Below are positions 44,772 to 54,568 of a stretch of DNA of 64,000 nucleotides, piece after piece. The DNA is from Asterias amurensis. Lineage: Eukaryota > Echinodermata > Asteroidea > Forcipulatida > Asteriidae. Both the position numbers and the translations under genes were made by a program. Position 1 is the stretch's first letter; each line of letters opens with the position of its first letter. The notes below the pieces were generated by a model. It worked only from the letters and a program-made list of their open reading frames with translations. It ran no database searches and was not told the origin of the DNA. Location: the NCBI RefSeq assembly GCF_032118995.1, contig NC_092648.1:3115001-3179000 (forward strand). The letters are read 5' to 3'.

Positions 44772-47131
44772 TGATCATTAACGAGGAACGAACAAAGGAC
44801 CCGCGCCAGGTCCACAGCGCGGGGACCCCGCCCGACACGGCCGCTCCCTGTACATGTCCACGCCGGTCCCGAAACGAAGGAAAACACACAACAAAATTAT
44901 TCTGGCAAAAATGTTGTGTTGACGGAGGAGGGCGGAGGGATCGGGTGGAACGTGCGGTCTGGCGGAGGCCCCTCCAGTGACGTCTCCGGATGTGTTTCGC
45001 CGGACTTGTGTATGGTTGTGTAGTTTCCCATTGACTTGTGTATGGTTGTGTAGTTTCCCATTGACTTGTGTATGGTTGTGTAGTTTCCCATTGACTTGTA
45101 TATGGTTGTGTAGTTTCCCATTGACTTGTGTATGGTTGTGTAGTTTCCCATTGACTTGTGTATGGTTGTGTAGTTTCCCATTGACTTGTGTATGGTTGTG
45201 TAGTTTCCCATTGACTTGTGTATGTTTGTGTAGTTTCCCTTTGACTTGTGTATGGTTGTGTAGTTTCCCATTGACTTGTGTATGGTTGTGTAGTTTCCCA
45301 TTGACCTGTGTATGGTTGTGTAGTTTCCCATTGACTTGTATATGGTTGTGTAGTTTCCCATTGACTTGTATATGGTTGTGTAGTTTCCCATTGACTTGTG
45401 TATGGTTGTGTAGTTTCCCATTGACTTGTGTATGGTTGTGTAGTTTCCCATTGACTTGTGTATGGTTGTGTAGTTTCCCGTTGACTTGTGTATGGTTGTG
45501 TAGTTTCCCTTTGACTTGTGTATGGTTGTGTAGTTTCCCATTGACTTGTGTATGGTTGTGTAGTTTCCCATTGACCTGTGTATGGTTGTGTAGTTTCCCA
45601 TTGACTTGTGTATGGTTGTGTAGTTTCCCATTGACTTGTGTATGGTTGTGTAGTTTCCCATTGACTTGTGTATGGTTGTGTAGTTTCCAATTGACTTGTG
45701 TATGGTTGTGTAGTTTCCCATTGACTTGTGTATGGTTGTGTAGTTTCCCATTGACTTGTGTATGGTTGTGTAGTTTCCCATTGACTTGTGTATGGTTGTG
45801 TAGTTTCCCATTGACTTGTGTATGGTTGTGTAGTTTCCCATTGACTTGTGTATGGTTGTGTAGTTTCCCATTGACTTGTGTATGGTTGTGTAGTTTCCCA
45901 TTGACTTGTGTATGGTTGTGTAGTTTCCCATTGACTTGTGTATGGTTGTGTAGTTTCCCATTGACTTGTGTATGGTTGTGTAGTTTACCATTCACTTGTA
46001 TATGGTTGTGTAGTTTCCCATTGACTTGTATATGGTTGTGTAGTTTCCCATTGACTTGTGTATGGTTGTGTAGTTTCCCATTGACTTGTGTATGGTTGTG
46101 TAGTTTCCCATTGACTTGTGTATGGTTGTGTAGTTTCCCATTGACTTGTGTATGTTTGTGTAGTTTCCCTTTGACTTGTGTATGGTTGTGTAGTTTCCCA
46201 TTGACTTGTGTATGGTTGTGTAGTTTCCCATTGACCTGTGTATGGTTGTGTAGTTTCCCATTGACTTGTATATGGTTGTGTAGTTTCCCATTGACTTGTA
46301 TATGGTTGTGTAGTTTCCCATTGACTTGTGTATGGTTGTGTAGTTTCCCATTGACTTGTGTATGGTTGTGTAGTTTCCCATTGACTTGTGTATGGTTGTG
46401 TAGTTTCCCATTGACTTGTGTATGGTTGTGTAGTTTCCCTTTGACTTGTGTATGGTTGTGTAGTTTCCCATTGACTTGTGTATGGTTGTGTAGTTTCCCA
46501 TTGACCTGTGTATGGTTGTGTAGTTTCCCATTGACTTGTGTATGGTTGTGTAGTTTCCCATTGACTTGTGTATGGTTGTGTAGTTTCCCATTGACTTGTG
46601 TATGGTTGTGTAGTTTCCAATTGACTTGTGTATGGTTGTGTAGTTTCCCATTGACTTGTGTATGGTTGTGTAGTTTCCCATTGACTTGTGTATGGTTGTG
46701 TAGTTTCCCATTGACTTGTGTATGGTTGTGTAGTTTCCCATTGACTTGTGTATGGTTGTGTAGTTTCCCATTGACTTGTGTATGGTTGTGTAGTTTCCCA
46801 TTGACTTGTGTATGGTTGTGTAGTTTCCCATTGACTTGTGTATGGTTGTGTAGTTTCCCATTGACTTGTGTATGGTTGTGTAGTTTCCCATTGACTTGTG
46901 TATGGTTGTGTAGTTTCCCATTGACTTGTGTATGGTTGTGTAGTTTCCCATTGACTTGTGTATGGTTGTGTAGTTTCCCATTGACTTGTGTATGGTTGTG
47001 TAGTTTCCCATTGACGTGTGTATGGTTGTGTAGTTTCCTATTGACTTGTGTATGGTTGTGTAGTTTCCTATTGACTTGTGTATGGTTGTGTAGTTTCCCC
47101 TCTGACTTGTGTATGGTTGTGTAGTTTCCAA
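44620..47131 (+). repeat. 30-bp minisatellite array (about 75-80 units)
   Basis: Unit is 30 bp: TTGACTTGTGTATGGTTGTG followed by TAGTTTCCCA. Four variant units precede an rDNA insert (44737-45003) and about 71 follow it. The plus strand is G/T rich. Because 30 is divisible by three and the unit has no stop in several frames, long false reading frames (up to 715 codons) run through both strands. Patterns of variants recur 930 bp (31 units) apart, a higher-order duplication. Confidence 0.97.
44737..45003 (+). rRNA. Nuclear rDNA fragment: last ~44 bp of 18S plus ITS1-like sequence
   Basis: Begins GTCGTAACAAGGTTTCCG and continues TAGGTGAACCTGCGGAATG, ending at ATCATTA near 44780. These are the universal last bases of eukaryotic 18S rRNA, with one change (GCGGAAG to GCGGAAT). 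The following 220 bp are GC-rich and ITS1-like. It sits inside the 30-bp minisatellite, so it is a displaced fragment, not a functional rRNA gene. Confidence 0.9.
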
Positions 47132-47436
47132 TTGACTTTTTTAGTTTGGAAGGAAATAATCTGACACGATCCTACCTCAACATTAATCATCAACATATTC
47201 TGTGTACCTCATGTTAGTTTTAATTATTATGAAGAGGTTTTTGATGCATTTTGGAACACTTTTTTATCCACAATTAAATTTCTGATTTTTTTGTATAAAA
47301 AAAATAAATAAAATATTGAAAAAAAGCATAGCTGGCCTCTGGACTTGGCATCTCTGTTTTACCCATCCGATGTGTGTTAGCACTGTGCACCCAGTACTCA
47401 CTAGAGTTCTGTGAGTATCATAGGCATATTGCTGGG

Positions 47437-47530
47437 TATGGATTCGAACCCACGACTTTTGCAATTCTGGAGGCACTGCTCTAGAATTGCACAAAGGTCG
47501 TGGGTTTGAATCCCTTCCCAGTAATATGCC
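47437..47530. repeat. Inverted pair of tRNA-box-B-like arms
   Basis: TTGCTGGGTATGGATTCGAA...TTTTGCAATTCT pairs with AGAATTGCACAAAGGTCG...TTTGAATCCC...CAGTAATATG. Looks like two opposed SINE fragments forming a hairpin. Confidence 0.6.
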
Positions 47531-47639
47531 TACCTTTCCTTTGTACTCAATTTGAATGACGTAGGGGTTTATGCTCATTGCTCAACCCTTACACAAGACC
47601 TGCCAAGAAACCAGCTCCTGTTGGTGCTCATCACTTGAA

Positions 47640-48055
47640 TCATCTTCAAGCTGATGCTCATTGTCCACAAAGCTCTAAATGGCAAGGCTCCCCACTATAT
47701 TTCTGAACTGCTTCAAGTTTACACTCCATCAAGGAATCTTCGATCAAGTTCCATCCTTCTCCTCATTGAACCCAAGTCTCGACACTCATGGGGTGACAGG
47801 TCTTTTTCTTCAGCCGCGCCACGCATCTGGAACTCTCTACCACTTAATCTTCGATCTTGTGTTTGTACCGCAAAATTCAAGTCTCTTCTCAAAACTTATC
47901 TTATGTCACAGGTTTTCAATGACTAATTTTGTTGTGTCTGGTTTTCTTTGTGTTGTGTTTTGTTTTTGTTTTGTTTGTGGTTTTACTGCGCCTTGAACAC
48001 CCAGCAGGGTGGATATTGCGCATTACAAGTCTTATTGTCATTATTATTATCACTA
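47640..48055 (+). mobile_element. CR1/L2-like LINE 3' end
   Basis: An open stretch (47654-47926) reads HKALNGKAPHYISELL, WGDRSFSSAAPRIWNSLPLN and FKSLLKTYL, the conserved tail of CR1/L2-type polyproteins. Followed by a G/T-rich 3' UTR and an ATT-like tail. Truncated at the 5' side. Confidence 0.75.
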
Positions 48056-48840
48056 ATGAGTGTCTGGAAAAATGCACAGATCGAGTATTATTTTTAACAA
48101 AGGGGAAACTTTACACGGAGAACAGAGTTGTGTACAATATCTACTCTGTGGTTATTACTCAACCCAGAGCAAGGACACCATGCCCACTCAACCCTAAACC
48201 AGACCCACCTAGAAACCAGCCCCGTGCCCCCCCCCCCCCCCCCAATTAGTCTCTGGGTCAATGAACAGGGTCTCTGATCATCAAGGGAGGACGATTCTAA
48301 CAAAAGAGAAACTTTACAGAAGAGCCTTGGTCTATGAACAGATAGCACTGCGTAGCTGTTTATCGCCGGGATTTAATGTAATTATTCATGAGACTGCTGT
48401 CAACACAAACTCCCGTCCCCTTGTTACGCAAATACAAGGCAAAGATAGGCCAACCAAATCTGCCATTCACACAGCCGTGACAAAACCACAAAGATCCACT
48501 AAAGGCAAGAGAGCAAACAAAATCTCAAGCTGGATGATCCCCATGCATTATTGTAGCTACCAACAAACATGATAGCAACTAAATAAACGTCACACCACGC
48601 ATGTAAACGACCATTCCAGGAGGATGACAAAGTTCATACCGTGCAGCGATTGTAACAGAATGCATTCAGAACTTATTGATTGTTGATACACAGTTCATCG
48701 ATTGGCGACTACTTACTTAGAAGGCGAATAATAAAGCATTATCCGGCTCATTCAAAGTCGAAAGTCGACTCATCGAATATCTGTGGTGAGGTATTTAATG
48801 GGTATTTACAGAGGAAAGGCATAACAACACCGCGTGAAAC

Positions 48841-49160
48841 CAGGGGAACATCTACATACACCAAAAGGAACACAAATTACACCAAAGGGACATCAGTGAC
48901 ACAAGAGGAACATCAGTGACACCAGGAATATCAGTGACACAAGAGGAACATTAGTGACACAAGAGGAACATTGGTGACACCAGTGTAGTATCAGTGGCAC
49001 AAGAGGAACTTCAGTGACACGCTAGGAGCATCGTGACACCATCAATATCAGCCGCGACACAAAAATGAATTACCAATGACACTAAAGGGTGACACAGGCG
49101 GTACATCAGTTACGCCAGAGGAACATCAGTGACACCAGCGGAATATCAATGACACAAGAG
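48841..49160 (+). repeat. Minisatellite of about 20-bp GTGACACAAGAGGAACAT units
   Basis: Around 14 imperfect units with GTGACAC(A/C)A(G/A)AGGAACATCA, directly upstream of the EF-hand gene (its ATG is at 49315). It may overlap that gene's promoter or 5' UTR. Confidence 0.8.
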
Positions 49161-49314
49161 AGAAAAGGGAACTGAACTTTCAGGATTGCCGAAAAAGGTC
49201 TTCTAAAAGTACACATTCCGTTTCGGACGCATTAGGAAAAGTCGATTTGAACCGGTTTAGAGAAACTCCTACGAAACCGGACTACATTGTATTCGGTGAC
49301 CACCAGAGCTCAGG

Positions 49315-49515
49315 ATGGCTGACACCGGGGAAAACGGCACCGAAGCACCGGAGGGTGGGGACCAAACACGCACACAGAAAACCTCGGAGTTTGTTCTTTT
49401 ACTACGAGACAAGGAAGCGTTGAAAACTGCATTAGATGAGAAAGAAAAGGCCCTCAATAGTGCCATGAGTACATCTTTCGAACTTTACCAGAAAATTGAC
49501 AAATTGGAGACGGAG
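49315..49515 (+). CDS. EF-hand protein exon 1 (start)
   Basis: ATG at 49315; encodes residues 1-67. EFVLLLRDKEALKTALDEKE and STSFELYQKIDKLETE form a likely coiled coil. Donor GTATAA. Confidence 0.88.
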
Positions 49516-52500
49516 GTATAACAATTTATTATTGTTTTATATTGATACAATCACGGACGCCGGTAGTAAAATCTAATAACATAAATCCTCTTCAAAATGT
49601 CGAAAAGCCCACTAATGATAAAATCACATTGTATAAGTTTTTTTTTTTTTTTTTATGGAGGCGTTTTTTTTATGGAGCCGTTATGTTATTAGACGTACGT
49701 GCAGTCAATGTAAATAAATAGGGACTAGTTTTTTGCGTACAAACCCATAGCAACACAGAACCTGTCACCGTTATACAAATATTACTATCGCAGTGGTCAT
49801 CTGATATGTATTTACATTTGATAACTAATCAATGGAAATACGATTTTGCTGTAATTTCTGCATATAAAAATAATGAACAGTTTCTCATCGAATGATTTCA
49901 TCAGCACTTTTGCATAGCAGATTTTGTGCACACAGAATGCTAATTGAGTAGCAAAAATAAATGGTGATTTTGTGTAAAGGCCTTTTGAAAATCGTCAAGT
50001 TTCTTGTTCAAACCACGATTGAGTCAAATACAACTGACTGACTGAGAATGCACAACAAACTCACACCGTTGTAGAAACTTGTATTGCATTTAAAAACTTC
50101 CCAAAAGATATACCTTTATGAATACAACTGCAAACAAATGTCTTTGTTTCATGAACTTCAATTCAAGATTAATTCAAGAAATTCTGTCTCAAACCTATTG
50201 CACGCCCCCCCCCCTCCAAAAATGACGCGTATTGAAATTAATGTAATGCGATGCAATGCTTCAAACGTGTTTTTGATCTTGTGTTTTTGTAAAGGAGAAA
50301 AACACATAAAACATTTGTATGCGTTTATTGTTGATTTTAACATTCATGTAAGTTTAAATAAAAATCAACTTGCATGCATATTAACACAGTTTTAAATGCT
50401 TATAAGTTATAGTATATAATTATCATTTTAATTATGTGCTTTCTTTATTAATTACATTTTCAGCTGAAAGCGTTGAAGGGGAAGGGTTCCAAGTCAGAAA
50501 CCAAAGATAAGATACAAGCTCCATCTGCTAGCCCAGCAGCAGGCAACACGCCAGTCTCAACACCTAAGGTAAAAGAACAAAATGGCTGGTTCGAAATGAA
50601 TAATCTATTGTTATCACTTCATCATTGTCTTTCAAGTAATACATAAGTGGTCAGGGGTGGATTTCACAAAGAGATAAGACGAGTAACTCATCCTAACCAT
50701 GGAGCAATAATATACAGAATATTTGCTCCATATCCAAACTTAGGATTACCCTTAGGTTTTGAATAGCTCCTTGGACTAGTCCAAAGTTTAGTACTATCTT
50801 TTGTGAAATCGACCCCGGGTGGATTTCACAAAGAGTTATGACTATAAAGTCTTATCTCGAGTAAGGACGAATTAATCGTACTACTAAAAGACTAGCATTA
50901 AGTTTTAATATCTCTCAGGACTATAGTCCTAAAGTACTAGTCCTAACTCTTCATGAAATCGACACACGGGTACGAAATGTTAGAAGTGACCTGACACCAA
51001 AACCTGTGCAGTTCTAAATGTCTTACAGCTATTTTGTCCTATCTTTACTTGGTAAACAGAACGGCCGCAAAGTTCGTCCCAAGACAGCCAAGCATGCCAA
51101 CCCAAGACAGAAGCCGAGGAAGGGTCTCAAACCTCCCGTGGAAATTAAGGTCGAAGTGGCAAAGGAAGCGGAAAAGAAAGATACGTACAAGTACTATGAG
51201 GTATGAGCGCCCTCTATAGGAATATTATTATAACGTGAAGAAGAGTGGTGAATATGTTTACGTAAACGTAGACTTGACTAAGTCCCAAATTTAATGAGAG
51301 TCATTTTGTTTTCAGTCACATCGCCTAACGTCAGAAAACATTTGCACAGCCGGCCTCCAAAACCTTAACCCTGTCGGCCTTACACTTGGGAATACACCAT
51401 ACACCAAGTGATAATAGAATATTGGTCAATGACAAGTGACCAAACATATCCAGTGCCTTTAAGGTAGTGGACATTTGGGGGGGGGGGGGGTGGATACCCT
51501 CTACCCTCTGCCCTCTGTTAATACAGATTTTAACTGACTATTCCTTGGTGTGAATGAAATTCATAGGAGATCGCCCAGACCTATCCCGAACTGAAGCTGT
51601 CTGTCCTGCTTGTCGCTGAAAAGAAGTTTATAGAAGCTGACTCCAATAAAGATGGGGTAAGTTAACACATAAAATGAACTGTAATTATTGCCGACGGTAA
51701 ACTTGATTGTCCAAAGCACAAAGTGCACTTTTAGTTATAAAGAGGAATGTGAAGTGACTGTGTGGCGAGTTGAGGTAAGCGAGTTAGGAACTTGGGGTAA
51801 AAGAGTGTTGATGAACTTGAAGTAAAATAGCGAGAAACATGACTCGATGTAATAATGAATGAGGAATTTCCGGTAAACGAGTGAGAAACTTGCGGTAAAT
51901 TGGTAAATGTTCTGATAGTCTTCAGGGAATTCTCATTTTTAAAACAAATATATTGTCATTGAGTTGATGGTCCAAATCCCACTTTAATTATTTTTTCATT
52001 TTTAAATAAATATTTTCTATAAATAGACAATTGATGCAGATGAGCTTGACCGAATCTTGGAGAGTAGCAGTTTACTGTTCACCAAGCAGCAGGTTAGAGA
52101 TATCGTCAAACAAATAGACGCTGATGGATCCAGTGACTTGGACTTCATGGAGTGTCTTGCGGTATGTAAAATATAACATGATTTTGGGGGGTTGAACAAA
52201 GTTGGAAATGGGTGGCCCATGCATTTCGGCTGGAATTGTAGCCCTAATGCAACATGGCAGATATGTGGTAGACGGTTTCCAAAAAATGGTCCAAAGATTG
52301 TACACACTCTTCCCCTCTTGTACGTAAGCTCTGTAACCCCGACCCCTGAAAGTCTTCGCCCTCGAACAAACTGGTCCTGGAGAGAAATATATTACATTAC
52401 TATTTATTATGGCTTTAGACGCTTGTTTTTGTGCTTTTTTATGATTTTTTGCTTTAAACTATGTGGGGAATCAAAGTCTTGTTTGTTTCTTTTATTACAG

Positions 52501-52587
52501 GTGATCGACCGGCTACATCGAAACAAGAAATCCAACCTTCCTACAACCCTGGAACAGAATAAAAGCACAATTTGTTCAATTCAGTAA
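49315..52587 (+). CDS. Two-EF-hand protein with N-terminal coiled coil (6 exons, 252 aa), unnamed
   Basis: Exons 49315-49515, 50464-50568, 51060-51200, 51567-51656, 52027-52161 and 52501-52587 join in phase 0 throughout, with GT..AG borders, to a 252-residue protein ending in TAA. Residues 30-75 are a Leu/Glu/Lys-rich likely coiled coil, 76-135 a Lys/Pro-rich basic stretch, and about 165-225 a pair of EF-hands. Loops: DSNKDGTIDADE is a canonical calcium loop; DADGSSDLDFME is close to canonical. Both loops keep Asp at position 1, a Gly near position 6 or 4, and Glu at 12. I do not recognise the family beyond EF-hand. Likely a calcium-binding protein with a coiled-coil partner region (inference). 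Confidence 0.9.
50464..50568 (+). CDS. EF-hand protein exon 2
   Basis: Acceptor TTTTCAG. Residues 68-102, LKALKGKGSKSETKDK then a Ser/Pro/Ala-rich linker ending STPK. Donor GTAAAA. Confidence 0.85.
51060..51200 (+). CDS. EF-hand protein exon 3
   Basis: Acceptor GTAAACAG. Residues 103-149, strongly basic (NGRKVRPKTAKHANPRQKPR) then EVAKEAEKKDTYKYYE. Donor GTATGA. Confidence 0.85.
51567..51656 (+). CDS. EF-hand protein exon 4
   Basis: Residues 150-179. Ends inside the first EF-hand loop at DSNKDG, after the E-helix KLSVLLVAEKKFIEA. Donor GTAAGT. Confidence 0.9.
52027..52161 (+). CDS. EF-hand protein exon 5
   Basis: Residues 180-224. Completes EF-hand 1 (TIDADELDRILESS) and contains EF-hand 2 (VRDIVKQIDADGSSDLDFME). 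Donor GTATGT. Confidence 0.9.
52501..52587 (+). CDS. EF-hand protein exon 6 (stop)
   Basis: Acceptor TATTACAG. Residues 225-252 finishing SICSIQ-type tail and TAA at 52585-52587. An AATAAA lies in the last exon (about 52557) but no clear polyadenylation signal follows the stop closely. Confidence 0.85.
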   Translation: MIDRLHRNKKSNLPTTLEQNKSTICSIQ

Positions 52588-54469
52588 AACATGCATGCAG
52601 GTCCAAGAGATGGTATTGACTCATTCTGCAATCAGAAACATAAAAACGATCATGGGTATGTTGGGTACGACCGCAAAACCGGGGCGTAACCAGCCGTTTC
52701 CATTTGGGGGGGGGGGGGGCAGGCAGAGTAAAAGACTGTTGGCATTTAACTTTTTGCATGTGAGTGCCTGGCCAGCAGGACCAGTTAGCTTTTCAATTCA
52801 CTGGCCCGTCCGTTATGGATGGTATCCAGCACTGAGCTACTAGTCACAGCTGGACCACTAGAGATAATTTTGACTAGTCCCGATCAGCCAGGTGCTTTGA
52901 GCTGGCATAACTGTTACGGGAGAACAATGCATTCGGGGTGTTTGTTTGTTTGTTTGTTTGTTTGTTTGTTTGTTTGTTTGTTTGTTTTTGAGGGGTGCTA
53001 TTTAATGAAGGCCTACCGAACCATTTGTTTATTTTCTTGAAGGGGGAGGATTCTAAACCCCACTCACGTTTACAGTACTGTAGTTTTGTATATATATAGG
53101 TCAGTTTTTGTGTATAAATTATGTCCGAGTATCAGTAATGTTACCATAACTGTGGCGATCAAATTAATTAGTAATAGTATGTATGGCGAAAGTGGCGTAC
53201 GTATGTCCCTTGTATTTAAAGGCACTTGACTCTATTGGTAACAATCAATGGAAAGCAACACATTGTGAGAAACGGCTCCCTCGGAAGTATCTAGTTTTCT
53301 TGCAACTTTGATGAGCAAGTGAGCCCAAATTTTCACAGGTTTGTTATTTGATGCGTATTAAAGAGATACACCAAGTGAGAATTACCCAAGGTGCCCAGCG
53401 CCTTTGAACGTACACGTCTTGTAGATACGGGTTGTGATACAACAACATATAATACAATACAGGTAATGAATGCCAATATCACACTTTCGATAAAAAAAAC
53501 AAGAGAAGTTTAATTTATCAGATACAAAATGGCTGTAACTAAGGCACTGCTAGCCTACATGTATATGAAACGGTTAATATCCATTGATTGGAAGATGCCA
53601 ATAATATCTAAACTGTGACCTGAGCTGCTTGTTTATTACCGTGTAACAATAAATACAGCAATAATAATTACATATAAAAACAGTAGCATAATAGTGTTGA
53701 TATAAACTATGCGATTTAGATCTTACTAACAGAATTTCTGGTGTTGTGTTCTTTGTTTTCACCGAATCCAAAGTTTTTGTCTGATGCCTACAGTATTTAA
53801 ATATAGAAAAGTCATTATACATCATTGGTCTTTAGTCTACGTAGTGACCTACCTGTTTATTTAAAGCATACATTGTTTTCTGTTGAAAAAAAGTAAACAC
53901 AAGTTTTATAGGCCTACAGAAAGTGTGACGACCCTATTTAAAATACGTATGGAAAACAATCGTCAAAGAGCAAAGTCCAGCCCTAGATTCGGCCCTATAC
54001 GAGTACAGTGAATGTACATGTACGTGTACATGTGTACCCGTTTGCACATGACGCCATAAGACCCAAACAGTGCCCTCACTCACTCACTGAGATCAATGAA
54101 GACCTAGCCTTAGCACCTGACGTCACACTTCGAGGCTAGTGAATAACGCCAGAGAGTGGCCTCAAGCCTAGGTCAATCCCAGCTACTATGCAGACGACCT
54201 AAAGTGCAGCAGCTAAACGTCAACTCAGACCAATCAAAACACAGATATACGTTAGAAAGCTTACGTCATTGACAACAAAAGGTATCCAGTGCCTTTAACA
54301 TACAGTAATTTAGCCATACTTCTTATGAGTGGTGGACTACAATTTCGAAAAGAAAGTGTTCATGATATCTTTGCAACAATCCGATCCTATACACTTAAAG
54401 CGAATATGTGCGACTACGATTACAGAGGCAAGGGGAATACATATATTTTCTTGGCGAAGATTACTTGCG
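52588..54469. other. Convergent intergenic region
   Basis: Between the stop of the EF-hand gene and the stop of the PLAC8 gene. It holds a poly-G run (about 52707-52719), a (TTTG)n microsatellite (about 52938-52988), MITE copy 8 (53220-53403) and a dispersed repeat at 54118-54290 with GACGTCACACTTCGAGGCTA. No gene seen. Confidence 0.6.
53220..53403. mobile_element. TTAA-flanked MITE, copy 8 (internally deleted)
   Basis: TTAA at 53216-53219 on the left; right end changed to TTGA. Retains GAGAAACGGCTCCCT and ACACCAAGTGAGAA. Confidence 0.65.
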
Positions 54470-54568
54470 CTAGATCTTATGCTCAATATGGTCCAATTCT
54501 CGTGACATCTGAGCTAAGGCACAGCAGGGACAGAAGCTAACTTTCAGACAGTCATCACAGATGGAACC
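54470..54568 (-). CDS. PLAC8-like gene 1, exon 4 (stop)
   Basis: 33 codons with TAG at 54470-54472: GSICDDCLKVSFCPCCALAQ MSRELDHIEHKI read in two pieces. Acceptor CTACAG. Confidence 0.93.
   Translation of the reverse strand, partial: GSICDDCLKVSFCPCCALAQMSRELDHIEHKI

Noticed and set aside
44977..47124. Long reading frames (LTCVWLCSFP-type and NGKLHNHTQV-type repeats) as genes
   Set aside because: They are by-products of a 30-bp unit lacking stops; frames are open on both strands and contain no non-repeat domain or splice signal.
44620..47131. CRISPR array
   Set aside because: Repeats are directly adjacent with no unique spacers; the genome is animal.
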